NCBI GenBank assembly: GCA_021234155.1 | Contig: JAJEKV010000055.1 | Coordinates: 4,473,294 to 4,537,293 of the forward strand | Reading direction: 5' to 3' | DNA from: Isoetes taiwanensis | Taxonomy: Eukaryota > Streptophyta > Lycopodiopsida > Isoetales > Isoetaceae | DNA: 64,000 bases | Shown here: positions 1 through 10,812 of the stretch, piece after piece | Position numbering within the stretch: the first letter of the stretch is position 1 | Layout of the letters: each line of letters begins with the position of its first letter | Translations under genes and position numbers: made by a program | The notes under the pieces: model-generated | Told to the model about the DNA's origin: nothing | The model's database searches: none | What the model saw: the letters and a program-made list of their open reading frames with translations, nothing else

Positions 1-1902
1 GAGGACATAATTTATATAGTATGACATAGATTTATATTTTATACTTCCATTCACCACATTGGGATCTCCAAATCAATATAGAATTACAATTTTATAAGAG
101 TAAATTACATTTCTTCGGGATGATCTCGCGGAGTGTGCTTCTGGCTACCGCAATGTTAGCCATGTGTAGGCCTCGTGATCCGCTTCAAAACTAGAAGCTC
201 TCTCTCGCCGAGGTAGCGCCGTGACATCCTATTTCCAGCCAGTGCAGAAAGTAAATCCACCGAGCAAAGAACCGCAGAAAGAAGAGGATCAGCTTCCCAT
301 ACAATAAAAGCATATTCTGGTGACAACAGGAAAAGACTTCCGCAGAAGCTTTTTAGCAACACCAAACAAAATGGCAGGAGGAATTCTTAACCTCGTGAAG
401 GAATGAACTCTACTCCCATCGCATTGTGGCTTTGCCAAGAAGCAGTATTAAGGAAAATACCTCCATTATATGCTTGCTACCGCCTCATAAACCAGCAATG
501 CTACTAGCCTCATAAACCGGGTAAGGGAATCGCTGCATAATCTTTGGCCTCCTTACTCATGCCGCCACAAAACAAGAAGGACAAAGTAAAAGAGTTAGAA
601 ACAAATGCACAAAATGAATTCCGTCCGAACCAAGAACATCATCACTTACCTTTGAAGCTTTGAAGCTCAATCGTGAAACCGGGTCATGTGATGAAGAAAG
701 GCTTATCTTGCCCCTTATTGTGGCAGCGTTGAGGAAAAGATTCTCTATGTTCTTGACGACGCGCCAAAGATCCGGATGACTCGGTGACTAGGATATGCCG
801 ACACGGATATGGCGCAGATTAAGGAAGATTAAGGATATGGCGTATTTATCAAGGATAAGGGCGAGATTCAGGTAGAATGACATGGCGCAGATCTGTGCAG
901 CTCCTCGTGACGTTCAAATGGTCGTAATCGAAGACAAGAGGACCGCCACCGCTGATCGGCGAAAAGAGGGGCTATGCTGTTTAACCGCTATCACCATATT
1001 CAACACCATAGTTCCCTCGCGGCTCTCCGCCTCCCGCGTAATTCGCCATTGCTGGGTACCTTATGGCTTCATGTTCCTCCGCCACCGCTGGATTGGTCGC
1101 CAAAGCCGGCCCCCGCTCGGGCGCTATGGATCGGCGAAAAGAGGGTAGGCTATGGCTATGGTCGGACGGCTATTACCATGGCAGCGGGAGTGTCGCCGCA
1201 TACCGAGGGTGGAAAGAAAAATAGGATTACAGGGTAGATGTCAGCTTAATTGTAGCCCTTCAAGGAGCCAATCAAATTAGAGGACTCGATCACGACCCCG
1301 CCGCTGATCTCTTCTCGCCACAATCTCCACCATTCATTCTAGAACCAATAAAAATTATAGGATCGATCAATATCTTTGCTAATTACCTGCCATCACAATA
1401 CTACAAGATTATTTTTATGGTTTGCGCGTATAAAAGCATTATTTTAATTTTCAGCATATATTGTTTACCAAACATGCCTCGATTATCGAAAGTGTTACCT
1501 GCCGACAGGTTATTTTGACTCAATGGCTACTGTGCCAACAAAGCTTGTGATAGCTCTTTGAAAAATAAGAACTTTTGGGTTAGATAGCTTCTAATGAGTT
1601 ATTTGGTCTTGCCTTGGAAGCTTAAATCTCTTTAATTTGATTAGCCACAAAGGAAGTTGTTTTTGCTATGGAATTTGATTTCACCTAAGCATTAGATCAC
1701 TCCAAAATTATTATCTCGAGCTTATAGAAAGGGCTATGACCGGTGGGTTCTCTAATAGTTGGGCATATATTGGACATATGGTGGGCAAAATGTTCCTCGA
1801 GCCAAATGTTAACAGTAATCAGCTTATATGTTGGCGACCTTTTGATTATGCTTGTTTGTAGAAAATATTAACAACTTAACCACCCCACCTCAGGTTCATA
1901 TT
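1..1902. other. Unassigned intergenic DNA
   Basis: I see no gene with a recognisable family here. The open frames at 882-1,237 lie in a GC-richer patch and overlap one another in two frames, which suggests chance openness. A short phrase, GATCGGCGAAAAGAGGG, occurs near 955 and again near 1,130, so part of this patch is an imperfect duplication. The stretch 1,240-1,890 is AT-rich and shows nothing I can name. Confidence 0.5.
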
Positions 1903-2430
1903 AACTCAAACATGCCATGTGGGCTCCAACATGCCACCTATGCTCAAACATGGCAGAAGCTCAAGCATGCCACCTAAGCTTCAACATGTTAGTTGTGCTC
2001 AAACATGTAATCCTAGGCACCAACATACCACTTTAGACTCTGGTAACATGTCGCTTAGGCCTAAGATCGAACAAACATGTCAAGGTGGCCTGAGATACCT
2101 AGGCCCGACATGCCACCTAAATCTCCCACATGCCACCTAGGCTTCAACATTTACTCTAAGCTCAAACATGACAAGCAGTGGCTCAAATCCCCATCGGGGC
2201 CTCTAATACGCGTTCTTGTGCCCAACATACAGTACAACATATTATCGTGGTCTAACATGCCACCTACAATTCTCAAGCATGCCACTGCGGCTCCAACATG
2301 TCGCAGGTGGCCTCGCATATGCCAAGGTGTCTCAAACATGCCACTCTAGGCTCCAACATGCCAGGCCTGATGCCAGCAGTGGCTCAAACATTACCTAGGG
2401 GCTCCGCCAAGATGGATCAAACACACTCCA
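1903..2430 (-). repeat. CATG minisatellite, reverse-oriented block
   Basis: This block repeats phrases such as CTCCAACATGCCACCTAGGC and CTCAAACATGCCAC with spacings of about 19 and 38 bp. They are the reverse complement of the repeat phrases at 2,431-3,496. Copies are much degraded. Open frames through the block encode only repetitive Met-Pro-Cys-His text and are not genes. Confidence 0.85.
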
Positions 2431-3496
2431 GACATGTTTGAGACACCTTGGCATGTTGGAGCCTCATGTGGCATGTTGGAGCCCGCGATGGCATGTTTGA
2501 GCCATCTTGGCTTGTTTTGCTTCACCTTGGCATGTTTGAGCTAAGGTGGCTTGTTGGAACCACCTTGGCATGTTGGACCCATCTTGGTATTGCTTGAGCC
2601 ACCTTGGCATGTTGGAGCCTAGGTGGCATGTGAGCCAATTGGCATGTTGGAGCCTAGGTGGCATGTTGTGAGCCACCTTGGCATGCTGGAGCCCGCGGGC
2701 ATGTTTGAGCCATCTCTACATGTTTGCACCACGCACATGCTCTTGAGCCAAGGTATTGCTGGAAGCCTAGGTGGCATGTTTGAGCCACCTTGGCATGCTG
2801 GAGCCTAGGTGGCATGCTCTGCCACCTTGGCATGTTGGGGCCTAGGTGGCATGTTTGAGCCACTTGGCATGCTTCTTGAGCCCACCTTGGCATGTTTGAG
2901 CCTGAATCTTGGCATGCTCTGGAGCCACCTCGCATGCTGGAGCCTAGGTGGCATGCTGGAGCCCCGCTGCGGCACGCCTCCCTTCCTCCTGAGTTTCACC
3001 TGGCATGCTCTGAGCCCAGGGTGGCATGTTTGACTAACTGGCATGTTGAGCCCAGGGTGGCACTGGAGCCCCCGGGCATGCCCCGGCCCAATCTTGGCAT
3101 GTTTGGAGCCTAGGTGGCATGTTGATTCAATGGCATGCTCTTCTGAACCACCTTGGCATGTTTGAGCCCTGCAGAGCGTTTGAGCCACCTTGGCATGTTT
3201 TACCTATGGTATGTTTTATTCACCTTGGCATGTTGGAGCCTAGGTGGCATGTTGGATCCCACATGGCATGTTGAGCCACCTTGGCATGTTAATACGCCTA
3301 GGTGGTATGTTTGAGCCACCTTGGCATGTTGGAGCCCGCGATGGCATGTTTGATTTACCCAGATGTTATGCCCGCATGGCATGTTTGAGCTTCACCTTGA
3401 ATGCCCTGAGCTTCCAGTGGCATGTTACCCCTGGCATGTTTAAGTTATTCCATGTTGCTCTATGTGGCATAGCATCCCGTGGCATGTTGCACCATG
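2431..3496 (+). repeat. CATG minisatellite with alternating inverted 11-mers
   Basis: The array alternates two 19-bp monomers. One is GCCTAGGTGGC followed by ATGTTTGA; the other is GCCACCTTGGC followed by ATGTTGGA. The two 11-mers are reverse complements except for one T-T mismatch, so each 38-bp unit is a hairpin with an 8-base loop and an 8-base linker. A clear example is 2,765-2,813, where the 11-mers start at 2,765, 2,784 and 2,803. Copies elsewhere carry substitutions and small deletions. No protein is supported, although several frames stay open by chance. Confidence 0.9.
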
Positions 3497-3680
3497 CTCA
3501 AACATGCCACTCTGGCCAAACATGCCATGTGGGTTCCAACATGCCACTCGGTGTCTAACATGCTACAGATGCTACCTTGTAGATTTTAAATATTACGCCA
3601 CCTAGGTTCGTAAAACATGCCAAGGTGGCTCCAACATGCCAATGAAGCCCACATTAAGGTGGCTCATGCCATGTGGGCAT
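3497..3680 (-). repeat. CATG minisatellite, second reverse-oriented block
   Basis: After 3,497 the repeat phrases return to the reverse orientation, for example GCTCAAACATGCCACTC and GGTTCCAACATGCCACTC. Copies become sparse after 3,600 and end before the 780-bp satellite fragment. Confidence 0.7.
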
Positions 3681-3736
3681 GATGACTAGGACTTCATGCA
3701 AGAAATATGATAACCTTTGGAATTTTGGTAGAGGCA

Positions 3737-4189
3737 TTTTGTTGTTCGCAGTACAAAGACTCGAATGGAGATTCGACTTATGTCATCCGAACGCTAAATT
3801 ACTCCTAGAGACTGCTACGTGGTCATTTTTGCAACGAAAACACCTAACCTCTACATGGCATTCTCGCAGCCACCTCTTAGACCAATTGACTACCTAACAT
3901 GCTGGACATGAGCTACTTTGGCGCTTCTTGAAAAGGGATAGTCTTCACTTTAAACTTGGTTGGTTTCCGGTGGTAATGTCAATGTTTTGAGTCCATTGGC
4001 AGAGTCGGGCCATATCTGGCAGGGAAAGTTGCTCCGCCTGCGGGCTGTGTGGTTCTTGGGAGAGGACCTTGGGGCGAATCATTCGAAGGTTTTAAAGGTC
4101 CATCTTCCTCGCATAACACCTCTATGTGATGACATTGTACAAGATTTTATCGAATTTGGATCAGGATGTTCTCAAACGAAACCCTGTGG
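3737..4189 (+). repeat. Partial monomer of 780-bp satellite (left part)
   Basis: This stretch aligns by eye with the satellite monomers at 7,371-9,520. It shares the phrases CACCTAACCTCTACATGGCA, GGTAATGTC-ATGTTTTGAG and TCGAAGGTTTTA. It stops at AAACGAAACCCTGTGG (4,174-4,189), where the LINE insertion begins, and resumes at 6,372. Confidence 0.75.
4174..4189. repeat. Target-site duplication, left copy
   Basis: AAACGAAACCCTGTGG here matches AAACGAAACCCCGCGG at 6,372-6,387, with 14 of 16 bases identical. The two copies bracket the minus-strand LINE and its T7 (poly-A) end. Confidence 0.7.
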
Positions 4190-6371
4190 TTTTTTTGAAG
4201 GACGCTGCTTTATTCACCAACTAGAAACCGTGAGTAACATAAATGCAAAGATGTGGATTATAACCCTAAAGGACAAACCGATCCAACCGAAGCACAAATC
4301 CACCGCCTATGCAAAAGAATGAATCTCAAGGTAAGTATGCCGATCAGCACTTTCTTCTTCTTGATCAAGAGAAGAACAATTCGTAAGCCATAAATAATTT
4401 TATCTTGCCTAATCGAAGAACAACCTCGACCGTTAAAGATTTATGCCCTCTTAAAGATAAACAACCTCCTTCTTCCGCATTGACCATAAAAGCCACCGCA
4501 TGCAGATGAAAAGCCTGCTTCCTCGCTGTTTGGGCCAAGCATCGATAGATAGCAAGCAAAATTTACTGGCTAGGATCGAAAGACGCCAAAAGGGTCAACA
4601 ACCAAGACCATACCGCTGGCTCTCTCAATTAATAAGAAAACAATGCTCAATACTCAACCCTTTGTCGCATAAAGGGCAGAGTTTGAACCGGACATCCATT
4701 TTATGGACTAACTCGCTGACTCGAGGCATCTATGGATCACTTGCCACCACAAAACTAATACTTTGGGGTGGCGTACTTTTATCCCATACCCATATCCAAA
4801 CACTTTTCCATTGTGGTCGAGGGACTAAGATGCCATCTCCATTAGATGGAGGCAGGATTGTGAAATGCACAAGCAATTTATACACGTGAAGACACAAACC
4901 GCTCGGGCCGGATATCCTCGATGGCAACCCCATATGACTACCCCCTTAACTGCGGACTGTAATCCTGCGGGCAACAATGCAAAGAATAAGGATTCCGCAT
5001 TACTCGCCCCCATCTCGGCATACAAATAAGAACTTTGTTCTAAATGCTTCCTACGACATGAGATGATCAGACCATACTAAGCCGCAATAGTATTGATACT
5101 CAAACGCTACTCCATCAAGCCGCTATGCCTTTTGGATGAACAACTACACTTAGGCACATTCTTCCGAGTGTCCTGCAAAGGAATCCACCAAAGATGGAGG
5201 GATAACTAAGACATACCGGATTAATATGAAAAGAGACCTCGATACAGGTCCTAAGCCTAAGCAACCCTTTAGAAAGGGAGAAGCATTAGGATACTGATGA
5301 TATGATAGCAAAGCCTGCGGAAGGAGGGGGCTTAATGGAGGCCTTATGAAATGGGAGACAATGTCGAATCGATCGCGACCAACAACCTCGTGCCAGAGAA
5401 TCATCCTTACCAATGAAAAATCCTCCAAATGAACTTCTTTGATATCATCACCTTGCTTTGGAGGTGAAAATCCAACATACTAAGACTACCACTTTTAGGT
5501 TCACTGCATTTCGCCTAAGCTACTCGGGACTAATCAAGCCCTAACTCATATTTCCACCTCCCAAATAAAATTTTACCATACACCCTCTCCATCTTAAGAC
5601 CGCTGGAGCTTAGTAAAGCAGACGCCATGTAGACATGAGTATTACTAAGAACACATTTAGCCACGTTGATTCTACCGCATGGATGAATAGATTCCACTAA
5701 AACAAGTGCTTTTGCAACCCACTAATGATTTCATCCCAAGCATCCGGGCGTAGACATGAATTCCAACCGATACCAAGCAACTTTGTGGTATTGCCATGTA
5801 AGAATCTTCTGCTGATAGTCCAAAAATAATGGAGGGATGGACTGCCCAACGTCCACAAAGTCAGACATTTTTGCCACCCTACAAGAACTCCCCGATGCTA
5901 AGGAGAATGTGCTCCACAATAGCTTAGTATTACGAGATTGTCGAGAACCATCGCCCATTGGGAGGCCTTGGAATAACGCCATCTTGGGTAGCCATCAATG
6001 AGAAGAGCTGACAAGACTTCGCCATAATTGTGAAAAGCAAGGGTGCTAAGGACAACCTCCCCGCTTTAATCTCTACCCACTACAAAAATATCCATGGCTC
6101 ACCGAAAAGGACAGAGATCCGCTGATGGCTGAGCTTCATGATTCCTTGTGAATGACTCCCCAAACCCAAGTGCAAGAAGACACTCTCCAAGAAGCCCCAA
6201 TCAACACTATCGTAGGCTTTAGCAAAATCAAGCTTAAGATATGATCGCTTCTATGACCTCGTGAACCGGGCCCAATATATTCCTCTCATATGCAGCAGCC
6301 ACGCTTGTTGAGAATACAACGACGAGGGAGAAAGCCGTGATTGTGTTGACGGTGATAGCTGCCAGTTCAAG
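4190..6371 (-). pseudogene. 5'-truncated LINE (non-LTR retrotransposon), decayed
   Basis: On the minus strand this reads as the second half of a LINE ORF2. Near 6,240-6,155 it encodes KLDFAKAYDSVDWGFLE, the reverse-transcriptase palm motif of plant L1-like elements. Near 6,050-6,000 it encodes LAPLLFTIMAKS, matching the motif that follows RQGDPLSP. Near 4,690-4,640 it encodes LCPLCDKGLS-EHCFL, resembling the C-terminal zinc-binding RVT segment. Frames are broken by many stops and shifts, so it is dead. Its poly(A) end is the T7 run at 4,190-4,196, and 16-bp target duplications flank it. It is 5'-truncated inside the RT domain, as is usual for LINE insertions. Confidence 0.8.
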
Positions 6372-6387
6372 AAACGAAACCCCGCGG
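6372..6387. repeat. Target-site duplication, right copy
   Basis: AAACGAAACCCCGCGG is the partner of 4,174-4,189. The 780-bp satellite sequence resumes directly after it, so this position marks the 5' end of the inserted LINE. Confidence 0.7.
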
Positions 6388-6735
6388 TGTTGCTAGGTTA
6401 TTGGAAGGGTTTGGCTTATGGGGGGTCGAAGTTTTAGCCTGCTGCACTTGGGACATGGTTGAGAAGCCGCACTGAAAATATGATGCAAAAAGGAACTGAT
6501 GGAATGGGGCTCTGGATTATCCTCCTCCCAAGATGGCAATTAGAAGTCAAGATGCCTTTGGTAAAGAGGCAAAATTGTTTGGGATCATTCAGATGGCCAA
6601 TGGATCCAACCCCATTATTTCAGCTTGGCGGAGGCCCGTGATGTGTGTTTAGCAAAGGTGCACCTAGCTATCCAAGAAAACGACTGACGCTTTGGCCTCC
6701 AAACGAAACCCCGTGTATTTGCAGGGTTTAGGCTC
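6388..6735 (+). repeat. 780-bp satellite monomer resumed, then degraded
   Basis: From 6,388 to about 6,520 the sequence follows the satellite monomer, with TTGCTAGGTTATTG, GGTCGAAGTTTTA and GACATGGTTGAGAAG. It then loses clear similarity. The phrase AAACGAAACCCCGTG recurs near 6,700, just before the second CATG array. Confidence 0.6.
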
Positions 6736-7366
6736 TTGAGCATGCATGTTGGAGCCACCCTTGACATGCTGGAGCCCAGGTGGCATGTTGGAGACCACGT
6801 GGTGGCCTTGCTCACCCCACGTGAGAGCCTAGGTGGCATGCTGGAGCCCCGGCACGCTTGAGCCCACCCTGGCACAAGCTGGAGCACAGGCGGCATGTTG
6901 GAGCCCACAAGGGTACGTTTGGATAATACTACCTAGGCATAGCGTTTGAGCCCATTTTGTCAGCGTTGAGCCCAGGTGGAGCCCATCGACATGTTTGAGC
7001 CACCCTGGCATGTTGGGGCCTAGGTAGTACGCCAGCCCATGGCATGTCTGATTTCCACCATGTTGGAGCCTAGATGGTGAGCGTTTGAGCCACCTTGGCA
7101 TGTTGGAGCCTAGGTGCCATGTTGATTCATGTGGTACACCTTGGCATGTTTGAGCCCAGGTGGCATGTTAGAGCCACGGTACGTTGGCCTAGGTGGGTAC
7201 GTTTTATTTCAATCCTGGCATATTCTGGGTTTCCATAGGTGGAGCCACCCGCATGTTGGAGCCTAGGTGGCATGGTGGAGCCCACGCGGGCATGTTTGAG
7301 CCACCTTTGCATGTTTGAGCCTAGGTGGCATGTTGGAGCCACCTGGCATGTTGGAGCCTAAGCATA
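6736..7366 (+). repeat. Second CATG minisatellite array
   Basis: This has the same 19/38-bp repeat as 2,431-3,496, in the plus orientation, with more degraded copies. Typical phrases are GGCATGTTGGAGCCTAGGTG and TTTGAGCCACCTTGGCATG. It is followed directly by the first full 780-bp satellite monomer. Confidence 0.85.
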
Positions 7367-7370
7367 CCGT

Positions 7371-8149
7371 GGTAATGTCGATGTTTCGAACCGCTGGCGA
7401 GTCGATCGGGCTGCCCGGTGGGAGAGCTGTCTGGCCCAGGCCGTGGACCTTCCGCAGAGGACCTTTGGGTCGAATCTCGAAGGTTTTTGTGGGCTCCGCC
7501 TTTCCTCGCTACGCCAACGCCCCACTACCTCGCTACGACACATTGTGCAAGACTTCCGTCCACCGGGATTAGGTGTTCAAACGTAAACCCTGCGGCGCTG
7601 CTAGGTTATTGTAGGGTTTACGCTATGGAGAGGTCGTAAGTTTTATTCAATTGCACTGAGACATGGTCGCAGAAGTCGCTAGCTGGAAAACAAGAAACAA
7701 TAGAAACCGGCGAAATGGGGTTTGATTTACCGAGGCGAAGCCTTTACCGCTGTTCCTCCCCGAGGGCAAAATGCCAATGCCTCCCTTCCCGAACCCGCAT
7801 TTCTATCCGGACCGCTGAATTCTCCATTCAAGTAACTTGCCGAAAGTAGGCCTAAAATTCAAGATCCGGTCCGGGAGAAATATATCAACCGCAGTGCGTC
7901 CTCGCAATTTAATCGTAGGAAACCCAAGTGTTTTGTCGTCGCAGTACAGGGTTCCTAATGGAGATTTGACTTCGCCATGTCAACCAAATAAATTACCCTA
8001 AGGACCAAGTTACACGCCATTTTGCAGCAAAGAAATACCTAACCTCTACATGGCAGTATTCCGCGACCTCCGCTAAGGCCAATTCACTTAACGCAGTTGA
8101 CATGGTTACGGCTCGAGCAGGGGCACCTCGTCACTTAAACTTGGTCTCC
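7371..8149 (+). repeat. 780-bp satellite, monomer 1
   Basis: The monomer begins at GGTAATGTCGATGTTT and recurs at 8,150 and 8,931, a spacing of 779 and 781 bp. It contains an inverted repeat, CGTAAACCCT (7,582-7,591) against AGGGTTTACG (7,613-7,622). Many small indels separate the copies. Frames that stay open, such as 7,315-7,572, are not conserved between monomers and are not called as genes. Confidence 0.85.
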
Positions 8150-8930
8150 TGTAATGTCGATGTTCTCCGAACCGCTGGCGAGCCAAATCAGCCTGGTGGG
8201 AGAGTTGCTCCGTCCGGTAATGTGGACCTTCCGCAGAGACCTGGGTCGAACTTCTTCCTCGAAGGTTTTAGGCCCATCTTCTCAAGGCCAACGCCCCACT
8301 ACCCTGGCATGATATCGCGGTAAGATCCCGTCCAACTGACTAGGTGGCGAAGCCTCCAAAACGTAAAACCCCGTGGCGCTATAGTTATTGTAGGGGCTTA
8401 ATGCTATGGAGGTCGAAGTTTTATTCAATTACGACTTGAGACATGGTCGCAGAAGTCGCAGTTGAAAACAAGAAGCAATAGAAACCGACGGTCGGGGGTT
8501 TGATTTACCGGTGCGTGCTTTTCCTATCAAGCACCGAGGGCAAATGCCACGCCTCCCTTCCGGAATCTCGCTTCCTATCCAAGCAAAAATTCTCCATTCA
8601 AGTAACTTGCTTCGAAAGCAGACTAAAAAATTCAAGATCCGGCCCCGAGAACATATCGCCGCGAAAGTGCTCCCCCGCGAATAATCGTAGAAACCTGGGC
8701 GTTTTGTCGCTCGCAAGAGCATGTTGCCCGAATGGAGATTTGACTTCGCCATGTCAGTCGTTTAAATTAATTCCTAGGGGACTGGGTTACACCTGGCCAT
8801 TTTAAAAGAAAAGAAACACGAACCCTCTACATGGCAAAGATTCCGCACCTCCGCCACGCCAATTCACTACTTAACGGTTGACATGAGCTACGCTCGAGCA
8901 GGTGGTCACCAATGTAAACTTGGTCTCCGT
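8150..8930 (+). repeat. 780-bp satellite, monomer 2
   Basis: This aligns with monomer 1 along its length. Shared landmarks are GAACCGCTGGCGAG, ACATGGTCGCAGAAGTCGC, TTCTCCATTCAAGTAACTTG and TGGAGATTTGACTTCGCCAT. Differences are mainly short insertions and deletions. Confidence 0.85.
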
Positions 8931-9520
8931 GGTAATGTCGATGTTTTGAGTCCGCTAAGCAGAAATAAATCAATAGCCCGGTGGGAGAGTTCATCTGCGG
9001 GCCGTATCTTCCAGGACCGCTGGTTGAACTTCTCGAAGGTTTTAGGGCTCCGACTAAGGCCAACGCCTCCCACTATCTCATGACATTGTGCAAGATCCTG
9101 GTCCAATCTCGACTGGTATACTCCAAACGAAACCCCGTGGCGCTGCTAGATTATTGTAGGGTTTACGCTATGGAGGTCGAAGTTTATCTCGGGCCGTACC
9201 CTGAGACATGGTTGAGAAGTCAGTAATTGAAAACAAGAAGCACAGAACCGGTTTTAAAATGGGGTTTGATTTTACCGAGGCAAAGCCTTACCAAGGTTCT
9301 CCTGAGGGCAAATGCCAATGCCTCCCCTTCCTCAAACCCGGGTTTCCTATCCCACCGTTGAATTCTCCATTCATAACTTGCTTTGAGCATTAAAAATTCA
9401 AGATCCGGCCCAGAGAAATATATCAAGCCGCAGTGCCCCGCAATCGAATCGTAGGAACCTAAGTGTTTTTGTCGTCGGGCAAGCATAAAAAGCTCCCTAA
9501 TGGAGATTTGACTTCGCCAT
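8931..9520 (+). repeat. 780-bp satellite, monomer 3 (3' truncated)
   Basis: This follows monomer 2 head-to-tail and stops after TGGAGATTTGACTTCGCCAT, about 190 bp short of a full unit. The sequence then changes to a short tandem duplication. Confidence 0.85.
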
Positions 9521-9527
9521 TGGATTC

Positions 9528-9660
9528 TTAGTGCAAATCGCCTATGCACAATAAGTTATCTTGTTTTTCAAAGAACCATGCCATTGACTTAGTGCAAATC
9601 GCCTAAGTGCACAGTTGGTATTGTTTTTCAAAGAACCATTGCAGACTTTTTTAGAAAGAA
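9528..9660 (+). repeat. Short tandem duplication, period about 60 bp
   Basis: Two copies share CTTAGTGCAAATCGCCTA and TTGTTTTTCAAAGAACCAT. The second copy starts near 9,587. No coding content is seen. Confidence 0.7.
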
Positions 9661-9781
9661 CCATTGGATAAGATAACTAGATACAATTGTCTCATTGGAT
9701 GACGTGGATAACTATTAACGCCTATAGCTTAATCTTAGTACCAACTAGATATTGTGCATGGTTTAATGGTGTTCCACTAAT

Positions 9782-10250
9782 GATATCCAAAATGGGGATA
9801 ATGTTAGGATATTTTAGTCTTGCCATTTTATAATGCTTCGGTGGATTCGCTAGGGTAATGGTCCTATTCCCATAAACAATTACATCTCAAATTCTTAATG
9901 GTCTAAATTATACCAAGATGTAGGAACGGCGAATCTGTTCCACCCTCAACGATATCAAAATGGGGAATAATGTTAGTATTATTGCATGGTCTTCTAAGCA
10001 TTTTAATGCTTGGGATTTGTTGCAATGATCCTTTCCTCCATAAAGAAATACATCTCACAATTCTAATGGTTTGTTATGCAAAAATGTGGTATGCATTTAA
10101 TGGTTTCAACACATCTCAAAATGTTAGGATATTGTTAGGATTTTAAGCGTGGTCCTATGACATTAATGCTTAGGATTTGTTGCAGTATCCTGCACCCCCA
10201 AGGAATACAAATAAAATTCTTGATGGTTTTGTTATGCAAAAATAGGCGCT
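9782..10250 (+). repeat. Tandem array of three ~165-bp units
   Basis: Units begin near 9,782, 9,951 and 10,111. Each holds a phrase like GATATCAAAATGGGGATAATG, then TTAATGCTT-GGATT, then TACATCTCA-ATTCTTAATGG. Unit spacing is 169 and 160 bp. Identity is moderate. Confidence 0.7.
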
Positions 10251-10350
10251 AAGTAATTGAAGTGAAGAAGTAATCCTGTCTTACATGAATACTAGTATAA
10301 GGACATGTGGACGGCACGGCATCACATGTAGCAAATCGAAGTACTCATTC

Positions 10351-10812
10351 TACCACTATAAAGCACCCGGATATGGAAGGATAGACATGTAGAGAATCGA
10401 GTATTCTTTCCTACTTCTATAAAGACATGTGATAATAGAAGTATTACACATGTGAATTCATGTATTCTTTTTCCTACAATGCTCAAAAGCAACAAAGTAC
10501 TGGCCCTACTACTATAAAGACATGTGGACATGAAAGCATAATGCATACGTAGAGAATCAAGTATTCTTTTCCTACTTATAAAGACATGTGACAATAGAAG
10601 TATTACACATGTCGAGTTCATGCATTCTTGCTACAATGCCTTAGTAACAGCAAAGCAATTGGGTCCTACTACTATAAAGACATGAATGGAAGCATATAGG
10701 ATACGTAGAGAATCAAATATTCTTTCCTACATCTATAAAGACAGTGACAATAGAATTATTAGATGTAGAAAATTCAAGCATTCTTCCTACAAAGGATTGT
10801 ATTATAAATGAC
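10351..10812 (+). repeat. Tandem array of three ~158-bp units
   Basis: Units begin at 10,351, 10,507 and 10,667 with TACTACTATAAAGACATG. Each continues with TACGTAGAGAATCAAGTATTC and ACAATAGAAGTATTACACATG. The sequence differs from the preceding array although the unit length is similar. Confidence 0.8.

Noticed and set aside
1919-3558. Many frames of 60-127 codons rich in Met, Pro, Cys, His, Gln and Gly
   Set aside because: They are translations of the CATG minisatellite in several frames of both strands; no frame is preferred.
1909-3680. CRISPR-like repeat-spacer array
   Set aside because: The regular repeats have no unique spacers, the spacers are themselves repeated, and the window is eukaryotic.
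7582-7622. Telomere-like AAACCCT / AGGGTTT as an interstitial telomere
   Set aside because: Only one unit is present in each arm of an inverted repeat of the 780-bp satellite. There is no tandem telomeric run.
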